This document shows, in pieces, positions 1-5,877 of a DNA stretch of 10,376 bases. Under the pieces are notes generated by a model. That model worked only from the letters and a program-made list of their open reading frames with translations, did not search any database and was not told the origin of the DNA. Both the position numbers and the translations under genes were made by a program. Source of the DNA: Thermodesulfovibrionales bacterium (GTDB lineage: Bacteria; Nitrospirota; Thermodesulfovibrionia; Thermodesulfovibrionales; SM23-35); contig JAGVMY010000111.1 of assembly GCA_020053565.1 (NCBI GenBank), positions 1-10,376 on the forward strand. Direction: 5' to 3'. Within the stretch, counting starts at the first letter, position 1. Each line of letters starts with the position of its first letter.

Positions 1-963
1 CCTCTCGACAGAAGCCTCAACATCCTCTCAGGGATATCTGAAAGCAAAGAGATGAAGAATATAATTCAATCCATTCTAAAATCCATTAGAGAAGGGAGCT
101 CGTTTTCTGACGCGCTGCAAAGGCATCCTGAGGTATTTCCAAAGATTTATATAAACATGATAAGGGCTGGTGAGGCTGGAGGCGTGCTGGATGTGGTGTT
201 GGACAAACTGAATGAATTTCTTGAATCCAGAAAAGAATTAAAGGAACATGTATTTTCAGCAATGATATATCCTACTATTCTCATCGTAACTGGTGGCGCA
301 TCAATAATCGTTCTCTTAACGTATGTGCTTCCTAAATTTACTGTACTCTTTGCAGAGCTTGGAGGCTCTTTGCCACTTCCGACACAAATCCTCCTTACTT
401 TCAGCAATAACCTAAAGTCATACTGGTGGATTGTCCTCTCATTGTTCATAATAGGATGGTTTATCTTTAAACACTCTATAAAATCTGATACCGGCAGATA
501 CAAATGGGATAGCTTCAAGCTTAAATTAATGGGAGACGTTATAAGAAAGCTCGAGACTGCACGATTCTGCAGAACCCTTGGCACACTCCTCAAAAGCGGA
601 GTACCCCTCCTCCAGGCGTTGAATAATGCAAAGGATGTCATAAACAATCAGGTTATCGCTTCTGTTATTGATGATGTTTCGAAGGGTGCAAAGGAGGGCA
701 AAGGTATAGCATTTCCCTTAACGAATACAAACGTATTTCCACCACTTGCCCTGTCCATGATTAAGGTCGGAGAAGAGACGGGTCAGCTGGATACCATGTT
801 GTTGAAGGTAGCATCCACATACGAGAAAAGCTTGAAGGAAGCAATAAAGAGATTCATAAGCCTTCTTGAACCTGTCATGATTCTTACGATGGGCCTGATT
901 ATTGGTTTTATAGTTGTCTCAATGCTCATGGCCATATTCAGTGTAACTGCACTGCCATTTTAA
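1..963 (+). CDS. gspF: Type II secretion inner-membrane platform protein GspF (5' end outside window)
   Basis: This is the polytopic inner-membrane core of the T2SS, which couples the GspE ATPase to pseudopilus assembly. The frame is open from base 1 and reads PLDRSLNILSGISESKEMKN, so the first ATG at 52 is internal and the true start lies upstream. The visible 320 residues are about 80 short of a usual GspF of roughly 400. Two homologous T2SSF cytoplasmic domains are visible. The end of the first contains RAGEAGGVLDVVLDKLNEFLE (residues about 56-76); the second starts near RFCRTLGTLLKSGVPLLQAL and contains KVGEETGQLDTML. Membrane segments fall at about residues 90-112, 141-157 and 289-313, the expected three. 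It is the first gene of the T2SS run here and is followed by a 139-bp gap instead of the usual gspG. The family could also fit a type IV pilus PilC, but the downstream gspH-K set points to T2SS. Confidence 0.95.
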   Translation, partial: PLDRSLNILSGISESKEMKNIIQSILKSIREGSSFSDALQRHPEVFPKIYINMIRAGEAGGVLDVVLDKLNEFLESRKELKEHVFSAMIYPTILIVTGGASIIVLLTYVLPKFTVLFAELGGSLPLPTQILLTFSNNLKSYWWIVLSLFIIGWFIFKHSIKSDTGRYKWDSFKLKLMGDVIRKLETARFCRTLGTLLKSGVPLLQALNNAKDVINNQVIASVIDDVSKGAKEGKGIAFPLTNTNVFPPLALSMIKVGEETGQLDTMLLKVASTYEKSLKEAIKRFISLLEPVMILTMGLIIGFIVVSMLMAIFSVTALPF

Positions 964-1000
964 TGTGATGTCCCTAACAGATCTATACATTATTTTATTT

Positions 1001-1067
1001 CGTCATTCCCGTGCAAACGGGAATCCAGAAGCTATGGTACTGGATTCCTGCTTCCGCAGGAATGACA
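1001..1067. repeat. Dispersed palindromic repeat with two internal hairpins (CGTCATTCC type)
   Basis: The ends GTCATTCC (1002-1009) and GGAATGAC (1059-1066) are exact reverse complements, as are GAATCCAG (1021-1028) and CTGGATTC (1040-1047). Each half also folds alone: ATTCCCGT/ACGGGAAT (1005-1012 with 1017-1024, loop GCAA) and ATTCCTGC/GCAGGAAT (1044-1051 with 1056-1063, loop TTCC). This closely resembles a palindromic intergenic element that I recognise as occurring in many copies in diverse bacterial genomes. No other copy lies in the window. It fills most of the gspF-gspH gap. No T-run follows it, so it is not a classical intrinsic terminator, although the RNA fold could attenuate transcription or protect mRNA ends. 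Confidence 0.8.
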
Positions 1068-1092
1068 ACCTCAGTAAAGTTATTTCTGGGGC

Positions 1093-1096
1093 AGGA
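1093..1096 (+). promoter_or_regulatory. Ribosome binding site for gspH
   Basis: AGGA lies 6 bases before the ATG at 1103. It supports translation from that ATG, which places the GC-rich palindrome inside the coding sequence. A GTG at 1169 is a possible second start, preceded by the purine-rich right arm of the palindrome. Confidence 0.5.
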
Positions 1097-1102
1097 CACT
1101 AG

Positions 1103-1603
1103 ATGTATCTCGAGCATAAAGCACAGACCTCCCCCCCCTCCCTCACCCTCCCCCCTCGAGGGGGAGGGGTGGGTGGGGGGGCTGGCTTTACCCTTCTGGA
1201 GTTAATAATTGTGTTATTCCTCATTATGCTCATACTCAGCATCTCTACTGTCTTTTTTGCGAACACCATGCCCTCAAACAGACTCAATGCAACAGTCAGA
1301 GAGATGTCTGCAGCCATCAAGCATGCCCGATCACTTGCCCAGATAGATGGCGAAAAACAAACAATAACAATAGACCTTGACTCAAAAAATTACGGGATAG
1401 AAGGCCGCATGAGTAAAAATATCCCGCCTGATATAACTGTCAAGGTAATAGACCCATTTTCGGGAGAAAAGCTTAACGGGAAATACCTGATTGTATTTCA
1501 TACAACTGGTAACGTTGAGGGTGGCGATATTGTACTTTCGAATAACAAACGGGCAGTGAGCATACAGATGGATCCCGTAGTCGGGTCAGTGATAATACGG
1601 TAA
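1103..1603 (+). CDS. gspH: Type II secretion minor pseudopilin GspH
   Basis: A minor pseudopilin of the T2SS, inserted in the inner membrane and processed by the prepilin peptidase. The class III signal is clear: Gly28 followed by FTLLELIIVLFLIMLILSI (from residue 29), with Glu at +5 of the mature protein and a hydrophobic helix to about residue 52. The region around residues 66-80 (REMSAAIKHARSLAQ) matches the GspH/FimT pattern, and the rest is beta-rich, ending VGSVIIR. This fits GspH better than GspG, whose helix usually contains VVPNLM-type sequence. The start at 1103 has an AGGA ribosome site. It gives a 28-residue leader, much longer than usual, whose residues 10-27 (SPPSLTLPPRGGGVGGGA) are encoded by a GC-rich palindrome. 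The alternative GTG at 1169 would give the short leader MGGGAG. Confidence 0.88.
   Translation: MYLEHKAQTSPPSLTLPPRGGGVGGGAGFTLLELIIVLFLIMLILSISTVFFANTMPSNRLNATVREMSAAIKHARSLAQIDGEKQTITIDLDSKNYGIEGRMSKNIPPDITVKVIDPFSGEKLNGKYLIVFHTTGNVEGGDIVLSNNKRAVSIQMDPVVGSVIIR
1131..1181. repeat. GC-rich imperfect palindrome inside the gspH leader
   Basis: An almost pure C-then-G block centred on CTCGAG at 1155-1160. The core CCCCCTC (1151-1157) pairs with GAGGGGG (1158-1164). The arms continue imperfectly outward to about 1138 and 1180 as CCCTCACCC-type and GGGTGGG-type sequence. It also holds a run of eight C (1131-1138) and seven G (1175-1181). It resembles a family of CCCTCACCC...CTCGAG...GGGTGAGGG palindromes common between genes in many bacteria. 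Here it is read in frame as Pro/Gly-rich leader sequence. Confidence 0.7.
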
Positions 1604-1610
1604 ATGAAAG

Positions 1611-1669
1611 ATTAAAATTCAAAATGAAAAATTGTGGAAAATCATTAATTTTTAATTTTAATTTTTTAG
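1611..1669. repeat. AT-rich quasi-palindrome at the gspH-gspI junction and gspI leader
   Basis: The left arm (1611-1633) and the reverse complement of the right arm (1647-1669) agree at 18 of 23 positions, separated by GTGGAAAATCATT. Both arms are built from ATTAAAATT/AAAATG-like words. It resembles AT-rich palindromic repeats found between genes in many environmental genomes, but family membership cannot be shown from one copy. If gspI starts at 1624, most of this element is coding; if it starts at the TTG at 1672, the element is purely intergenic. Confidence 0.5.
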
Positions 1670-2058
1670 TTTTGCATTCCCGTAAGGGAGGCTTCACCCT
1701 TCTTGAGGTGCTTGTGGCCATTGCACTCTTAGGTATTGCAATAACTGTTGTTCTACAGCTCTTTTCAGCTAATTTAAGGGCTATTGCTGCCTCAGAGGAC
1801 TATGTGTCCGCTATCATAAAGGCAGAGGCAAAGATGAGAGACGTATTGGATGACAAGGACATCTCGGAGAAGTCCTGGCGTGAAACAACAGATGACGGCT
1901 ACAGGATAGATGTCTTGATATATGATGCCATGAAAGACAGGACAGAAAATCTACAGGTAAGGCTTTTAGAGGTCAACTTGATAATCCACTGGATAAAAGA
2001 CACGAAGGAGAGGTCACTCGCCCTCAAGGCAATGAAGGTGATAGAAAAAAAGATATAA
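1624..2058 (+). CDS. gspI: Type II secretion minor pseudopilin GspI
   Basis: A minor pseudopilin that, with GspJ and GspK, forms the tip complex starting pseudopilus assembly. The prepilin motif is SRKGG followed by FTLLEVLVAIALLGIAITVVL (mature N-terminus Phe24, Glu at +5). The short C-terminal globular part has the ExKMRD-like pattern at about residues 68-73 (EAKMRDV) and ends in a strand-rich LEVNLIIHWIKDT segment typical of GspI. The length of 144 residues is slightly above the usual 120-130 because of the leader. The start is uncertain. ATG 1624 gives a 23-residue leader (residues 2-17 from the AT-rich quasi-palindrome) and has no good ribosome site. TTG 1672 would give the classical leader MHSRKGG but also lacks a ribosome site. 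It begins 20 bp after gspH and ends 1 bp before gspJ. Confidence 0.87.
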   Translation: MKNCGKSLIFNFNFLVLHSRKGGFTLLEVLVAIALLGIAITVVLQLFSANLRAIAASEDYVSAIIKAEAKMRDVLDDKDISEKSWRETTDDGYRIDVLIYDAMKDRTENLQVRLLEVNLIIHWIKDTKERSLALKAMKVIEKKI

Positions 2059-2059
2059 G

Positions 2060-2815
2060 ATGAAAGTTCATAAAAAGTATTTCGTCATTGCGAGCCAAAG
2101 GCGAAGCAATCTCAAACCTATACGTGATTGCCGAACATCAACGATAAATTCTCTGGGTTTTACCCTTCTTGAACTCTTAATCTCTATTGCCCTGATAGGG
2201 ATCATTGTTCTCATCACTGCTGGTGCCATGAGGCTCGGATTCCGTTCCGTGGATACCGGAGAAAAAAGAATAGAGTCACTTGAAAGGATCAGAGCTTCTT
2301 TAAATATTATAGATTCTCAGATTCAGTCAGAAATCCCGCTCACTTATGATGAAGATGGTGTTAAAAAATATTTCTTTAAAGGGGACAGGGAATCCTTGCA
2401 ATTTTCAACAAACTATTCCATCTGGGGTGGACAGAAAGGTTATGTAATTGTTACTTACAGAGTTGAATCCAGAGACCAGGGAAAGCAGGTGTTATATGCA
2501 TCTGAAAATATTGTGGGCATTGAGGACAAAAGAGATGCAAAGCTCTTCGATGCCTTTGATAAGATATATTTCGAATATTTTTACAAAGACCCTACAGAAG
2601 AACAGGGGAAATGGATTGAGCAATGGACAGATGATACAACTATACCGGAAAAGGTAAGATTTCATCTCGTTGATAAAACAAAAGACATTTCCATGATTAT
2701 TCCAGTGAGAGTACAAGGAACTATGTCACAGATAGCCTCAAAATCAACCGGCACAAAATCATCTGCAGAAAACAGAATGCAAGAAAAGAGAGAGAAGCCC
2801 AAAAAACAACGATGA
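2060..2815 (+). CDS. gspJ: Type II secretion minor pseudopilin GspJ
   Basis: A pseudopilin of the GspI-J-K tip complex. The prepilin motif is Gly33 followed by FTLLELLISIALIGIIVLITA (Glu at +5). It is followed by RLGFRSVDTGEKRIESLERIRASLNIIDSQI (long amphipathic helix, residues 58-88) and the beta-rich GspJ body (LQFSTNY, VTYRVE, EYFYKD, IPEKVRFHLV). The 33-residue leader is unusually long. An in-frame TAG at 2042-2044 blocks upstream extension, and there is no ATG, GTG or TTG between 2060 and the FTLLE codons, so the long leader is well supported. Residues 9-18 (VIASQRRSNL) are encoded by a CGTCATTGCGAG-type repeat. Residues 220-251 form a Ser/Thr- then Lys/Arg-rich tail beyond the usual GspJ fold. 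Its stop overlaps the gspK start in ATGA. Confidence 0.9.
   Translation: MKVHKKYFVIASQRRSNLKPIRDCRTSTINSLGFTLLELLISIALIGIIVLITAGAMRLGFRSVDTGEKRIESLERIRASLNIIDSQIQSEIPLTYDEDGVKKYFFKGDRESLQFSTNYSIWGGQKGYVIVTYRVESRDQGKQVLYASENIVGIEDKRDAKLFDAFDKIYFEYFYKDPTEEQGKWIEQWTDDTTIPEKVRFHLVDKTKDISMIIPVRVQGTMSQIASKSTGTKSSAENRMQEKREKPKKQR
2083..2126. repeat. Fragment of a CGTCATTGCGAG-type dispersed repeat inside the gspJ leader
   Basis: The segment begins CGTCATTGCGAG (2083-2094) and continues to GCAATCTC (2106-2113). ATTGC (2087-2091) pairs with GCAAT (2106-2110), and GCC/GGC (2094-2096 with 2100-2102) extends the fold around an AAA loop. A degenerate second half may survive as GATTGCC just downstream. 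I recognise this word pair from a very widespread bacterial intergenic palindrome. Its left edge, TATTTCGTCATT, is identical over 12 bases to the left edge of the repeat at 1001. Confidence 0.72.
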
Positions 2816-3804
2816 CAAAAACACAAGAGTCACAAAAGCATACGGGAGTGAGAGATATTACCGCATCAGAGAGAGGAATTGCCCTTCTCATGGTATTTTG
2901 GGTACTGACCATTTTGATGGTCATTGTGCTTTCATTCTCCTATATGACAAGGACAGAGTCGCATGCCACATTAGTCTTCAAGGAAGGGATGGAAAAGAAA
3001 TTTCTTGCAGAAGCAGGAATAGAAAGAGGTATAATGGAACTCTTTTATAGAAATCAAAACTTTTCTGTTGAAGGGAGTGAAGTCTGGAAAATAGATGGAA
3101 CGCCTTACACTGTCCAGATAGGAGATGGGTACTGCACTACCAGGATTATGGATGAATCAGGGCACGTGAACATAAACTCAGTATCTGATATAATATTAAA
3201 AAATCTTTTGCTGAACGTAGGAGTCCAGGCAGAAGAGGCAGATACGATTGTAGATTCCATAATGGACTGGAAAGACCCTGACGACCTTCACAGGCTTCAT
3301 GGTGCTGAGAGTGATTACTATATGTCTCTACCCACTCCTTATAAAGCAAAGAATGCAAATTTTGACACCCTGGAGGAACTCTTACTGGTTAAGGGAGTAA
3401 CGCCTGAGATACTTTATGGATCCGCCTCAGGCGGAGAAAAAAATGGTATCATTGACTTTCTCACGGTCAATTCAATAAGCAGCCAGATTAATGTAAATGC
3501 AGCACCAAAGGAGGTTCTCGTGGCAATTCCGGGCATGACGCCTGAGATTGCTGATGGAATAATAACTTACAGGCAGAGCAAAGAGATAATGGCCGCACAG
3601 GAAATTCAGGGGATTCTTGGTGGAAGCTACCCCTCTATGGCACCGTATATCATTACAGGAGGAACCACCACATTCACTATTGAGTCAGTTGGGTATAAAG
3701 GGAGTGGAAAGGCAGGCTATGCTATCAAGGCAACGGTTATCCTTGAGACGAACAATAAATTCAGATATGTTTATTACAAGAACCCATCACACAAAACACA
3801 ATGA
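2812..3804 (+). CDS. gspK: Type II secretion minor pseudopilin GspK
   Basis: The large tip pseudopilin, which caps the pseudopilus and starts assembly with GspI and GspJ. Residues 20-46 (ERG followed by IALLMVFWVLTILMVIVLSF) are the GspK-type class III signal. Met stands where the other pseudopilins have Glu at +5, as is usual for GspK. The conserved SAM-like insert is visible: DESGHVNINSV (114-124), DSIMDWKDPDDLHRLHGAESDYY (148-170), FDTLEELLLVKGV (184-196), and a second INVNAAPKEVLVAIPGMTPEIADGIITYR block (226-254). At 330 residues it is normal for the family. The start at 2812 overlaps the gspJ stop (ATGA) and gives a 22-residue leader. GTG 2848 would give a more usual 10-residue leader (MRDITASERG). 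Its own stop overlaps the gspL start, again in ATGA. Confidence 0.94.
   Translation: MTKTQESQKHTGVRDITASERGIALLMVFWVLTILMVIVLSFSYMTRTESHATLVFKEGMEKKFLAEAGIERGIMELFYRNQNFSVEGSEVWKIDGTPYTVQIGDGYCTTRIMDESGHVNINSVSDIILKNLLLNVGVQAEEADTIVDSIMDWKDPDDLHRLHGAESDYYMSLPTPYKAKNANFDTLEELLLVKGVTPEILYGSASGGEKNGIIDFLTVNSISSQINVNAAPKEVLVAIPGMTPEIADGIITYRQSKEIMAAQEIQGILGGSYPSMAPYIITGGTTTFTIESVGYKGSGKAGYAIKATVILETNNKFRYVYYKNPSHKTQ
3421..3435. repeat. 15-bp perfect inverted repeat within gspK
   Basis: TCCGCCTCAGGCGGA has arms TCCGCC and GGCGGA (a seventh pair T/A closes on a single central C). It is read in frame as Ser-Ala-Ser-Gly-Gly (residues 204-208), in the stretch joining the SAM-like insert to the next block. 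It could be a remnant of another dispersed palindrome or chance. Confidence 0.45.
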
Positions 3805-5339
3805 CAAGGACAATAGTCATTAAAAAATTAGTATCAATTGCCTCTGATTCAGCTATAAAACTGAAGGAGATGTGGAAACCTTTGCAGAGGATCCTTACCT
3901 TCAGTATCGCTGATGATATTATAGCGCCAAAGAAAAATCTGTGCGTTTCAATTGATAAAGGCAACCTGTCTATTGCCTATGGCTCAAGATTTTTATCACA
4001 GATGAAGATAAAAAAATCCAGAAAATATCCATTGGATCAGGAAAGGTATCCGCAGCCGGAAGGACTTGCCTCCTCAGTAGCCTTAACCATGAGCGACTTT
4101 GGAATCGCAAAAACAGATGTAACCCTGAGCATCCCAAAGGCATGGGTTATTATCAAGATCGTAGAGTTTCCGTCTACTATAAAAGAAAATCTCTCAGACG
4201 TAGTCTCCTACGAGCTGGACAGATTGACCCCTCTCAGTCCTGAAGATGCATTCTACGATTTCAGGGTATTAAAGGAAAACAGCAAAAAACTTACCCTTTT
4301 GATTGTTGTAGCAAAAGCAGATTCAATAACACCATATTTAAACGCGCTCAGAGAAAAGGGTATTCACGTTTCCCGTGTAACAGTGAATCTCTCATGTATA
4401 GGTACTCTTTGCCATTATATGGATAAAAAGATAGATTCTGTCTTTATAGAAATAAAAAAAGACGGGTATGAAGGCGCCCTATTTTCTGATGGTTTAATAA
4501 CTCACGCCTTCACCAATAGTTTTACCACAGCTAATGAGAAATCAAAAATAGAAACAATGATGACAGAAATTGAACCCCTGCTCAATGCGGTTAAACAAGA
4601 GGGGAAGGCACCCCAGATTATGGCCCTTTTAAAAGATAACAATCCCACCTTAAAAGAAATGCTGAAATTACAGAGCCTCCCTGTCAGGATACTGAATGAG
4701 ACGGATACAAAGATCAAGCTTTCAGAGCCGCAGGAAGAACTTACCTATGCTGCCATTGGAGGCGTCTTTGAATCATTGTGGCCAAAGGCAAAGGGGATAA
4801 ATCTGCTTGAAAAAGGTCATCATGAGATATCAAAAACACCCATGGCTCTTACCATAGTTCTTATGCTCATGATCATAGCCATGTGGATTCTCTATATGAT
4901 TGCCCCTCTTCAGATAGAGGGGAAAAGGCTAACGGAGATTGATCGCCAGATAGCGATCAGAAAAGATGAAGTAAAAAAGGTCGAGGCCATAAAAAAAGAG
5001 ATAGAGGCGATCAACAATGAGATCAATACGATAGAAAAATTTAAAAACAGCCAGCAAATGGTTCTCACTATTATGAAAGAACTCTCCACCATCATGCCTA
5101 ATAACTCATGGCTCTTAAGACTGAGGATTTCAGGATCAACTGTCGAGATAGAGGGACTTGCACACTCGGCAACTGAGGTTCTCTCAAAATTAGAATCATC
5201 AAATATCCTTAAAAAAGCCGAGTTTTCCACTCAGACTACCAGGGATGGAAGGACAAACAGCGACAGGTTCAGCATCAGGATGCAGATAGTGAAACCGGGG
5301 AGTCCTGTTTCTGAGGTCAAAAAAGATGCGAAGAAATAA
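3801..5339 (+). CDS. gspL: Type II secretion assembly platform protein GspL (PilM/PilN-like fusion)
   Basis: GspL links the cytoplasmic ATPase GspE to the membrane platform. The N-terminal part (residues about 44-335) has an actin-like PilM fold pattern: NLCVSIDKGNLSIAYG, DVTLSIPKAWVIIKIVEFP, VVSYELDRLTPLSPEDAFYDF, and later YAAIGGVFESL. One membrane helix follows (348-369, MALTIVLMLMIIAMWILYMI), then a coiled coil (372-416, repeated KKEIEAINNEI-type heptads) and a PilN-like ferredoxin-fold domain (420-497, MKELSTIMPNNSWLLRLRISG). At 512 residues it is longer than the roughly 400 of enterobacterial GspL. The ATG overlaps the gspK stop and lacks a ribosome site, so translational coupling is likely. 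An in-frame ATG at 3870 follows AAGGAG directly, with no spacer, and would shorten the protein by 23 residues without touching a domain. Confidence 0.92.
   Translation: MTRTIVIKKLVSIASDSAIKLKEMWKPLQRILTFSIADDIIAPKKNLCVSIDKGNLSIAYGSRFLSQMKIKKSRKYPLDQERYPQPEGLASSVALTMSDFGIAKTDVTLSIPKAWVIIKIVEFPSTIKENLSDVVSYELDRLTPLSPEDAFYDFRVLKENSKKLTLLIVVAKADSITPYLNALREKGIHVSRVTVNLSCIGTLCHYMDKKIDSVFIEIKKDGYEGALFSDGLITHAFTNSFTTANEKSKIETMMTEIEPLLNAVKQEGKAPQIMALLKDNNPTLKEMLKLQSLPVRILNETDTKIKLSEPQEELTYAAIGGVFESLWPKAKGINLLEKGHHEISKTPMALTIVLMLMIIAMWILYMIAPLQIEGKRLTEIDRQIAIRKDEVKKVEAIKKEIEAINNEINTIEKFKNSQQMVLTIMKELSTIMPNNSWLLRLRISGSTVEIEGLAHSATEVLSKLESSNILKKAEFSTQTTRDGRTNSDRFSIRMQIVKPGSPVSEVKKDAKK
5313..5316 (+). promoter_or_regulatory. 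Ribosome binding site for gspM within the gspL end
   Basis: GAGG lies 9 bases before the ATG at 5326, inside the last codons of gspL. It supports the start that overlaps gspL by 14 bp. Confidence 0.5.
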
Positions 5340-5877
5340 GACCCTATTTTATGCATTCCCTTTTATGATAATCCTGCTGATATTCGTAGCCTATGAATAC
5401 GGATACCGGAATATACAGGAAAATATTGCCACCATCAAAGAACAACAGGATATAAAGACAAAAACCCTTCAAAAATACATCGCCCTCATCGCTGAGAAGC
5501 CTGAGCTTGAAAAGAGGCTCATCTCCGTCAAGGAACTGAGAAAGGAGAGCGATGCAAAAATAATAGACGGCAAGACACCCTCCATGGCAGCTGCGACGCT
5601 CGTGGATACAGCGAAAAGCACAATCTCCGCAAGGGGGGGGCGTGTAATGAGGGAGAATGTTGAGAAAACAGAAGAACTTGGCAAGTTTAAATTAATAACA
5701 GTCAGTCTCGATGTGTTTATGCCCGAGCCTTCGGGACTCAGCGAGATTATCTATAATATCGAAACAAGGTCTCCGTATCTTGTCATAAAAGAACTTGACC
5801 TGCGGGTACAAAGCTTTGTCGCACCCCGAGAACTCACCTACAAACTGAACGTATCAGCACTAAACGGGGCAAAATAG
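5326..5877 (+). CDS. gspM: Type II secretion protein GspM (PilO-like)
   Basis: Partner of GspL in the inner-membrane platform. The architecture is typical: a short cytoplasmic N-terminus, one membrane helix (residues 6-23, TLFYAFPFMIILLIFVAY), a periplasmic coiled coil (about 27-75) and a C-terminal ferredoxin-like domain (about 85-180) with GLSEIIYNIETRSPYLVIKELDLRV. That last segment resembles the GspM subtype b/PilO pattern. The 183 residues fit. It overlaps gspL by 14 bp and its stop directly abuts the next ATG, so it is part of the same transcript. A run of eight G at 5633-5640 falls in the Ala-Arg-Gly-Gly-Arg codons (residues about 102-106); gain or loss of one base there would truncate the protein. 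Confidence 0.88.
   Translation: MRRNKTLFYAFPFMIILLIFVAYEYGYRNIQENIATIKEQQDIKTKTLQKYIALIAEKPELEKRLISVKELRKESDAKIIDGKTPSMAAATLVDTAKSTISARGGRVMRENVEKTEELGKFKLITVSLDVFMPEPSGLSEIIYNIETRSPYLVIKELDLRVQSFVAPRELTYKLNVSALNGAK

Noticed and set aside
147..647. 166-residue open frame on the - strand inside gspF
   Set aside because: It lies wholly within the well-supported gspF frame, shows no domain pattern and has no ribosome site; it is a shadow frame.
1001..1067. Intrinsic terminator after gspF
   Set aside because: The hairpins are strong, but no T-run follows on the + strand, and the downstream genes clearly belong to the same system. A repeat is the better explanation.
1011..1320. Small frames on both strands across the repeats between gspF and gspH
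   Set aside because: They translate the palindromes (for example Pro/Ser-rich SPSPLEGEG) and overlap gspH; no sign of a real protein.
1103..1603. Calling this gene gspG
   Set aside because: It follows gspF as gspG would, but the sequence after the helix (REMSAAIKHARSLAQ and a beta-rich body) fits GspH/FimT and lacks the GspG-type segment after the helix.
1001..2126. CRISPR array
   Set aside because: The repeats differ from one another, are unevenly spaced and lie partly within genes; no regular repeat-spacer pattern exists.
2805..3815. Similar ATGACAA junctions at gspJ-gspK and gspK-gspL as a duplicated element
   Set aside because: The shared bases are few and largely set by the ATGA overlap and a Met-Thr start; no longer match extends around them.
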